Below, piece after piece: positions 58,421 through 64,000 of a stretch of DNA of 64,000 nucleotides (position 1 is the stretch's first letter; each line of letters begins with the position of its first letter). The notes beneath the pieces are model-generated. The model searched no databases and was not told the DNA's origin. It saw only the letters and a program-made list of their open reading frames with translations. Location of the stretch: NCBI GenBank assembly GCA_024645245.1, contig JAHEBN010000002.1, positions 22,618-86,617 of the forward strand, given 5' to 3'. This DNA is from Jiulongibacter sp. (lineage in GTDB: Bacteria; Bacteroidota; Bacteroidia; Cytophagales; Spirosomataceae). The position numbers and the translations under genes were made by a program.

Positions 58421-59662
58421 TTGCTTAACACTCCGCTTATAAGTACTGCAAAAAAAAAGGAAAAAACTATATTAGTTGGCCTGATTACTTTGAATCAAAA
58501 TGTTGAAAAAACCAGAGAATATCTGGATGAACTAGAATTTTTGGCCAAAACTGCCGGTGCCGAAACCATTAAAAAATTTACACAAAGACTTAATTATGCA
58601 GATCAAAAGACTTTTGTAGGCAAAGGTAAACTGGAAGAAATACAAACCTGGATACTGGACAACCCGGTTGATTCGATCATTTTTGACGATGATTTGAGCC
58701 CTTCACAAGTTAGAAATCTGGAAAATGCTTTTAAAGAAACAAAAGTGTTAGATAGGAGTCTTTTGATTTTGAATATTTTCTCTCAAAGGGCTAAAACAGA
58801 TCAGGCCAAGCGACAGGTTGAATTGGCTCAATATCAATATTTGTTTCCCCGGCTTACCCGAATGTGGAGTCACCTGAGCCGCCAAAAAGGAGGTATAGGT
58901 ATGCGTGGACCGGGTGAGAAGGAGTTAGAAACTGACAAACGTATTGTTCAGGATCGGATCGCTTTTTTAAAGAAAAAGCTGGAAGGAATCGATAAACAAT
59001 CGATGGTGAGGCGAAAAGAAAGAAGTAGATTGGTGCGTGTTGCCTTAGTAGGGTATACCAATGTCGGGAAATCAACTTTGATGAATACCCTTGCAAAGGT
59101 GGATGTTTTTGCTGAAAATAAGTTATTTGCTACTATTGACTCTACGGTAAGAAAACTTACCATCGGAAACATCCCTTTTTTACTTACAGATACGGTTGGC
59201 TTTATAAGAAAACTTCCTACTACGCTTATCGAATCATTTAAATCTACTTTAGATGAAATCAGAGAAGCGGATATTCTGGTTCATGTGGTGGATATTGCAC
59301 ATAAAGCCTTTGAAGAGCAAATAGAAGTGGTAATTAAAACTTTGGCAGAAATTGGTGCAGGAGATAAGCCAATGGTTTTGGTTTTTAATAAACTGGATAG
59401 CTACCAGCCGGAGTCGGAAGAAGGCCTGGATGATCATTTAGCTACAGAAGAAGACCTGGAGAAAAATCTGGAAAGGTTAAAGAATAGTTATTTAAATGAT
59501 AACACGGCCAACGTAGTTTTTATATCTGCTGAGAAAAAAATCAATATTGAGGAGTTGAGAAATGTTCTTTTGAAATTGGTTACCGAAAAACACTTTGATA
59601 TATATCCGAATTGGGATCCAACACAGAATCCCATGTACGACTGGCAAGGGGTGCAGCAATAA
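58421..59662 (+). CDS. hflX: GTPase HflX
   Basis: A ribosome-associated GTPase that splits stalled ribosomes. The 413-residue protein has the HflX N-terminal domain (KTFVGKGKLEEIQ, FDDDLSPSQVRNLE), the linker with RQKGGIGMRGPGEKELETD, and the GTPase domain with G1 GYTNVGKS, G3 DTVGF, G4 NKLD. No ATG precedes the conserved region: an in-frame TAA lies at 58373-58375, so TTG 58421 is taken as start. A TAATTTTG -7-like box lies at 58373-58380 without a clear -33 partner. It converges with the TfoX-like gene with no gap. Confidence 0.95.
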   Translation: MLNTPLISTAKKKEKTILVGLITLNQNVEKTREYLDELEFLAKTAGAETIKKFTQRLNYADQKTFVGKGKLEEIQTWILDNPVDSIIFDDDLSPSQVRNLENAFKETKVLDRSLLILNIFSQRAKTDQAKRQVELAQYQYLFPRLTRMWSHLSRQKGGIGMRGPGEKELETDKRIVQDRIAFLKKKLEGIDKQSMVRRKERSRLVRVALVGYTNVGKSTLMNTLAKVDVFAENKLFATIDSTVRKLTIGNIPFLLTDTVGFIRKLPTTLIESFKSTLDEIREADILVHVVDIAHKAFEEQIEVVIKTLAEIGAGDKPMVLVFNKLDSYQPESEEGLDDHLATEEDLEKNLERLKNSYLNDNTANVVFISAEKKINIEELRNVLLKLVTEKHFDIYPNWDPTQNPMYDWQGVQQ

Positions 59663-60004
59663 CTATTTCTTTTTACTGGATTTTGCCTTTGGATTAAATT
59701 CAAGAGATTTATTTATCCAAAAGCTTAAATCGTCTTCGGAATCGTAACCAAATGGGGATACCTTCAAATAACCAATCATAATTCTTCCATTCATTTGCAT
59801 TTGATCTACTTCCTCTTTTTGGGTTAATAAATCTACTTCAAGAGGATCAATTCGAAACATTAAGCCATCTTTAAATGTCCCAAATGCCATTTTGTCATCA
59901 ATCATAAAGCAAATTCCACCGAACATTTTCTTTTCGATCCAAGTGATTTTCTTTGATTCTAAAAGATTTCTCAATCGGTCAAGTAGAAATGTATCAATTG
60001 CCAT
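59663..60004 (-). CDS. TfoX/Sxy N-terminal-domain protein
   Basis: A 113-residue protein consisting of only the TfoX/Sxy N-terminal domain (MFGGICFMIDDKMAFGTFKDGLMFRIDP). In Gammaproteobacteria full TfoX regulates competence; short one-domain homologues such as this are common in Bacteroidetes and their role is not established. It ends one base after the hflX stop and is followed at once by that gene in the opposite direction. Confidence 0.88.
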   Translation of the reverse strand: MAIDTFLLDRLRNLLESKKITWIEKKMFGGICFMIDDKMAFGTFKDGLMFRIDPLEVDLLTQKEEVDQMQMNGRIMIGYLKVSPFGYDSEDDLSFWINKSLEFNPKAKSSKKK

Positions 60005-60078
60005 ATTTGTCGTTTCTTAAATATTCATTGGAAATTATTACTTCGAATATGACCAAAAACCAATAGTTTTGCAAATCA

Positions 60079-60150
60079 GGTCTCATAGTTCAACGGATAG
60101 AATAGATGTTTCCTAAACATTAGATGTGGGTTCGATTCCCGCTGAGACCA
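60079..60150 (+). tRNA. tRNA-Arg (CCT)
   Basis: 72 bases. GGTCTCA pairs with TGAGACC; anticodon CCT in the loop TTCCTAA; T loop TTCGATT. A TAGTTTTG -7-like box lies at 60064-60071, very close to the 5' end. CCA is not encoded. Confidence 0.95.
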
Positions 60151-60661
60151 CTTTTTATTAAATCTTAAAAATGAGAATTAATAGATAATTTCTTTTAAAA
60201 GAAAACTCTTCACCTATTCAGATTTTAATTTCTCGCCAATAAACAGCCATAACCAGATCATTTTGATAATCGAGCCAAGTAAAACGTGAAATTGTTAGAA
60301 GCCATATTCCAACATGTATTAAATTAAGCTATTTTAGGTCATAATTATTCATGCAATTACTGCGGAAAGATTATACAACACGACGCCAAACAAGCCATAC
60401 AACTTCCGCCATTATAAATTTTGCATATTAAAATCGGTTCAGTTTTAAGAAGACTGTTTAACCATTAACAGTCAGGTTTTGCTTAAAGCAGATAAGCAGA
60501 TTTGGTTTTGATCTATTCCGGAAATCCTCATGAGGTCTAATTTCTAAATATGAAATAGTTTCGCAAAAGGTAGAATTTTAATAAAAAATGGTACTCTTTT
60601 TTTAATTGTGTTTAACTTACACTATCTTAGAATATTCAACCATTTTTAAAGAATATTTTCT
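60151..60661. other. Long intergenic region without a gene
   Basis: 511 bases between tRNA-Arg and the esterase gene. No convincing gene, repeat or RNA was found. On the minus strand 60214-60315 reads as a short hydrophobic peptide (HVLLGSIIKMIWLWLFIGE, basic end, TAG stop) interrupted by one TAA, possibly the tail of a lost membrane-protein gene. The last 60 bases probably hold the esterase promoter, where TATCTTAG near 60623 is a weak -7 match. Confidence 0.4.
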
Positions 60662-61612
60662 ATGAAGTTCAATCCTATTAAAAAATCAAAATTAATCTTA
60701 GGGCTTATATACTTGCTTTTTGCAGGTACTTCTATCGCACAGGATGGCACTATTTATCCATTGGAGATTCCCGAAGAGCCAAATGCAATTCCGCTCGGAA
60801 CTGGAGGGGTGGAGAACCAGCCAGCTACAGAAACGTGGTTTCGTCAATGGGGAGACCCTATGGCTCGCAATATTACAAAAGCAACTTTGACGCCTTTCTT
60901 ACCTGAAAAGGGAAAGGCAAACGGGGCAGCGGTAATCGTGGCACCAGGTGGTGGTTTTAGTTGGTTGTCGATGGGAAATGAAGGCTGGGAAGTCGCAGAG
61001 GCTCTTACCAAACAAGGTTATGCCGCTTTCGTACTAAAGTATCGTTTAAATCCTACGCCTGAAAAATTGGAAGACTTTTCGGCATGGATGAACCGTCCGC
61101 GTACCCCGCCACCAGCTACAAGTAATGCCTCAAAGACGGAAACAGCTCCAGCACCACCGCAAAGAAACTTAAGTAATCAACTGGAAGATGCCGAGGCTGC
61201 TTTTGCCATGATTATCAAACGTGCTGATGAATGGGGCGTAGATACCAAAAGAATAGGAATGATAGGTTTTTCGGCTGGTGCCGGACTGACTATGCATGCT
61301 ACATTAAACTCTAAAACTATGGATTTGGCTTTTATTGGCCCTATTTACGGCGGTATGGGACCTGTGGAAGTTCCTAAAGATGCACCACCCATGTTTAGTG
61401 CCATTGCTTCTGACGATTTTCTTTTCAGAGGGCAGTTTGGGGTAATTGATTCATGGTATAAAGCGGGTATTCCGGTAGAGTTTCACCTATATCAAAATGG
61501 TGGCCATGGATTTGGCCTTGGAAACCCAAACCGAACCAGTAACAAGTGGTTTGATGCCTTTGCACATTGGTTGGATGTCAATAATTTCAATAAACCGATG
61601 ACGATTAAATAA
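60662..61612 (+). CDS. Exported alpha/beta-hydrolase, probable carbohydrate esterase
   Basis: A 316-residue exported serine hydrolase (signal peptide to about residue 27). The nucleophile is Ser204 in GFSAGAG, the acid probably Asp251 or Asp252 in ASDDFLF, and the base His282 in NGGHGFGLG. The oxyanion loop reads VAPGGGF, so the usual HGGG histidine is replaced by Pro. It resembles the BD-FAE/acetylxylan-esterase-like members that act on plant polysaccharide esters. A Pro/Ala-rich insert (residues ~148-167) between strand and nucleophile is unusual. GH43 and GH95 genes nearby support a carbohydrate role, which is inferred. Confidence 0.85.
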   Translation: MKFNPIKKSKLILGLIYLLFAGTSIAQDGTIYPLEIPEEPNAIPLGTGGVENQPATETWFRQWGDPMARNITKATLTPFLPEKGKANGAAVIVAPGGGFSWLSMGNEGWEVAEALTKQGYAAFVLKYRLNPTPEKLEDFSAWMNRPRTPPPATSNASKTETAPAPPQRNLSNQLEDAEAAFAMIIKRADEWGVDTKRIGMIGFSAGAGLTMHATLNSKTMDLAFIGPIYGGMGPVEVPKDAPPMFSAIASDDFLFRGQFGVIDSWYKAGIPVEFHLYQNGGHGFGLGNPNRTSNKWFDAFAHWLDVNNFNKPMTIK

Positions 61613-61644
61613 ACTTTTAAAGATTTAAAGTATCAAATTTGACT

Positions 61645-61678
61645 AAAAAATGGGAGAGCCGAGGCTCTCCCATTTTTT
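61645..61678. terminator. Strong bidirectional terminator
   Basis: Sixteen-pair perfect stem with arms at 61645-61660 and 61663-61678 (core TGGGAGAGCC), two-base gap, A run before and T run after. It ends the esterase transcript on the plus strand and the decayed sigma gene on the minus strand. Confidence 0.92.
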
Positions 61679-62500
61679 AGTTATTATAATTCAAATTTAC
61701 ACTCATCTTCCTTATAATCACCTGTTTATTCGCCTCATTTTTAGCCAATTCCAAGACTTTTTGTAAATGCTCTTTGGCTTTTTGGGATTCGGATTCTTTG
61801 TAGAGTTCGGCGATGAGGTCGTGGTAAAGGTGGTTTTCCTGAAGGTTTAGTTTTAGGGCTTCTTTCAAGGCAACTTCTTTACCGTAGACCATGGCGAGGG
61901 CGTAAGTGCGATTGAGAGCTATGATGGGGGTGTATTCGATTTACAAAAGACGATTGTAAATTTGTAAAATAGCCGTCTATTTTTATTTTTCGTTAAACTC
62001 TTTTTGGGTAAGCCAATACGCTATCATGGCTTCCAAATGTTATTTACTGTAGGTACCTGCCTAAGATTTTTCGAGAAAGTACATTCACTGCACTATCAAG
62101 GCATCATCCCATTTCAATTTGTTTTGTCGCCGTATAAAATTATTTCGCCAGTCCGGTTTTATCATTATTCAAAACGTAAGGAATGAAGACAAAAAAGTGC
62201 CATCAATACACTTACTTTGGGTTGGTTGGTCAAAATGTTTTCAGTCAATAGATTCAAAAGCCGCATGGCTTCCAGGCAGAGGTCATTTTCCAGGGCCTTG
62301 GTGGACGAATAATAACCTTCATTAAACAATAAATACAGCACCGAAAGTACATTTTACAGTCGGGATTCCAGCTCATTTTCGTGTGGAAAGCTGAGGTCAA
62401 TTTTTGCATCTTTGAGTTTGTGTTAGCACTGTAAAGTCGTTTAGAAATGGTTTCAGTATATAGGAGAGTGGCCACTGCGTTTACAAAGCCAATTCCTGTA
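61677..62500 (-). pseudogene. Decayed ECF-like sigma factor of the DUF6596 type (C-terminal part)
   Basis: On the minus strand, blocks in changing frames follow the Bacteroidetes sigma family with a DUF6596/TPR-like C terminus: a region-4-like ISKRLY near 62450, then YLLFNEGYYSSTKALENDLCLEAMRLLNLL (split here) with LTENILTNQPKVSVLMALFCLHSLRFE, then IYNRLL, TAA at 61941-61943, IEYTPIIALNRTYALAMVYGKE and the C terminus ending at 61677. Several frameshifts and stops break it and the N-terminal region 2 is absent. The last 71 residues remain as one open frame, but no functional sigma factor can be made. Confidence 0.75.
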
Positions 62501-62607
62501 CTATACTGATAACTAGCGATTTGGAGAAATTTAGAAGTGCATGGTCCCCACGAATACCTTAGAGGGGCAAAAGCAATTGTTTTCTTAAATAAATCACTGC
62601 TTTTAGT

Positions 62608-63063
62608 CTAAAATTTAGAATAATTAACTTTTACATATTTTTCTGTATTCATTCTATTTACTCTAGCTTCTTCCACAACTTCAACGCCACTTTGAATCAA
62701 AGTGTCGTTTCTAATTTCTAGTGTAAAATGAAAGTCATTTCCTTCCCATTGTCTATCCGAGCAGTACTCAAGATTTTCTGTATATTTGTTTCCTACCAAT
62801 TCATAAGTTCCTGCACCTGAAGAATAAACTGCTGTACTATCTTTTCCTTTAGATAAATCATGCAAGTGGAAAGCGAAATGTGACTTATTAATAATTTTTA
62901 TGAACGAGGTGTTCTGGTCGTATTTTGTAACTGTTTTAACTCCGTTCTCTTCAAGAGTTGCTTCAAAGAGTTTCCAAGTTCCTTCAATCTCTAGGTTGCT
63001 TTTATCGATTGCTGGTCTGCATGAAACAATAATCAAAATCAAAAGGAATAGTACTCTTTTCAT
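62608..63063 (-). CDS. Small lipoprotein, lipocalin-like
   Basis: A 151-residue lipoprotein with lipobox LIIVSC (Cys at residue 15) and a mature domain of about eight strands starting EIEGTWKLFEATLEENG, the GxW motif and spacing typical of small lipocalin-like domains of Bacteroidetes. It would bind a small hydrophobic molecule, which is only inferred from the fold. A separate gene with no partner; codon use is ordinary. Confidence 0.7.
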   Translation of the reverse strand: MKRVLFLLILIIVSCRPAIDKSNLEIEGTWKLFEATLEENGVKTVTKYDQNTSFIKIINKSHFAFHLHDLSKGKDSTAVYSSGAGTYELVGNKYTENLEYCSDRQWEGNDFHFTLEIRNDTLIQSGVEVVEEARVNRMNTEKYVKVNYSKF

Positions 63064-63284
63064 TCGTCAATAATTTTTATTTGATGCTAAATTTTCAAAC
63101 TCCTATAAAAGTAAAAAACGGACTTCTAGATTGCAAAAGTCAAGAATAATATTCATTATGTTAACCTTTCGACTAATCTGTTTGGCACATCCAAACTACT
63201 CAACTACAAGTATATAGTTTTATTTACCTTTAAAAGTTGTTAAAAGTCTTAGAGTCCTCTCCAGGTGTGAGCTTTATAAGCTAA

Positions 63285-64000
63285 TTACTTCCCTGGTATA
63301 TTTACCTCTACACCAACAGGAATAGGCAATCCTATGTACGGAAGACCTTCTGGAGTCCAGTATAAACGTTGCATTCTTGGCGAACGATTATTTCCGCAGC
63401 CTTGGCCAGGTTGTGGATTCGCATGGTATAAAATCCAGTCTTCTTTGCCATTGGGCGATTTGAAAAATGAATTGTGCCCGGTGCCATAGACGCCATTTTC
63501 TGCTGATTGTTGAAAGATTGGTTTGGGATTTTTTTTCCAAGCCAACGGATCCAAAATGTCTCCCGTTCCGTTAAATTCCATGAGTCCCAAGGAGTAATTA
63601 TCCGTCCAGCACCCACTTGCCGAAAATACAATAAACAGTTTATTGTCATGCTCCAAAAACTGTGGACCTTCATTAACTTGCACATTAATTTTGCTACCAT
63701 TTCGCATTAAGTTTCCATATAACTCCCAATTGTAAATAGGGGTCCCAATCTTTGACCTTTCGCCCTCTATTGTGTAAGGGTTACTCATTTTAGCTATGAA
63801 AATTTCTTGTTTACCGTCTGCGTCACCTTCCCAGCCCGACCAAGCCATGTATAACTGGTGCTTGTAGTCAATAACGTTGGCATCTATTGCCCATTTGTCT
63901 GTTTTTGCAGCTATTTTTCCTATAAATTTCCACTCGCCCAAAAAAGGGTCTGGGTTACTATTTTCCAAAGCATACATTCTATGGTTTTCATTTTTGCCAT
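63285..64000 (-). CDS. GH43 family glycoside hydrolase, C-terminal part (cut by window edge)
   Basis: The last 238 codons of a gene that continues past the right edge in the same open frame (the codons before Met at 63977 read GKNENHR). The sequence has the GH43 five-blade propeller pattern: WAIDANVIDYKHQLYMAWSGWEG (catalytic Asp region), EGPQFLEHDNKLFIVFSASGCWTDNYSLGL (conserved Glu), GTGHNSFFKSPNGKEDWILYH and RMQRLYWTPEGLPYIGLPI. Members are arabinofuranosidases or xylosidases; the substrate cannot be fixed. It is likely exported, but the N terminus is not seen. Confidence 0.88.
   Translation of the reverse strand, partial: GKNENHRMYALENSNPDPFLGEWKFIGKIAAKTDKWAIDANVIDYKHQLYMAWSGWEGDADGKQEIFIAKMSNPYTIEGERSKIGTPIYNWELYGNLMRNGSKINVQVNEGPQFLEHDNKLFIVFSASGCWTDNYSLGLMEFNGTGDILDPLAWKKNPKPIFQQSAENGVYGTGHNSFFKSPNGKEDWILYHANPQPGQGCGNNRSPRMQRLYWTPEGLPYIGLPIPVGVEVNIPGK

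Overview
The window looks like a low-GC member of the phylum Bacteroidetes, probably in the order Cytophagales. The evidence is: several promoters of the Bacteroidetes type (TTTG, 18-19 bases, TAnnTTTG); an alternative complex III (ACIII) operon joined to an A1-type cytochrome oxidase; an SdrD-like surface protein (broken here) with homologues in Spirosoma/Emticicia-like bacteria; a C-terminal coat-hanger type domain on a secreted phosphatase; and rpoB, rpoC and tuf proteins typical of the group. The genus cannot be fixed from the sequence alone.

Layout. 1-1000: the start of a secreted protein gene (cut by the window edge) and a small broken lipoprotein gene. 1022-13661: metG; a two-gene secreted unit (GH95 fucosidase and purple-acid-phosphatase-like enzyme); dsbD; a cyclophilin; an OmpA/PD40 envelope protein; hemE; an exported thioredoxin. 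13915-20534: an accessory segment with a decayed Crp/Fnr regulator, an intact ECF sigma / membrane protein / outer-membrane protein operon, and a 3.2-kb decayed SdrD-like adhesin with internal repeats. 20726-35565: the translation and transcription core, with tRNA-Tyr, Gly, Thr and tuf, an MFS transporter, tRNA-Trp-secE-nusG, rplKAJL and rpoBC, several with recognisable promoters and terminators. 35775-37968: an orphan Anbu-like proteasome-type protease and phosphoglucosamine mutase. 37965-54496 (minus strand): a 16-gene respiratory operon encoding ACIII, cytochrome oxidase, heme O and heme A synthesis and copper insertion, read from one strong promoter. 54740-60150: tRNA-Cys, rpsA, an HNH nuclease, smpB, a candidate small RNA, hflX, a TfoX-like protein and tRNA-Arg. 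60662-64000: an esterase, a decayed DUF6596-type sigma factor, a small lipoprotein and the end of a GH43 glycosidase.

How the genes work together. The long respiratory operon would build a quinol-to-oxygen chain: ACIII oxidises menaquinol, passes electrons through its hemes c to the CuA site of subunit II, and the oxidase reduces oxygen. ctaA and ctaB make its heme A and the SCO protein serves CuA. DsbD and the exported thioredoxin supply reducing power outside the inner membrane, and hemE feeds heme synthesis. GH95, GH43, the esterase and the secreted phosphatase point to breakdown of fucose- and arabinose-containing polysaccharides.

The most interesting points are a well-bounded, highly structured small RNA candidate just upstream of smpB (own promoter and terminator, possibly 6S-like), an Anbu-type protease without its usual partners behind a terminator-like hairpin, and four accessory genes that carry stops or frameshifts while the core genes are intact. 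No CRISPR array, insertion sequence, prophage, rRNA operon or replication origin was seen.
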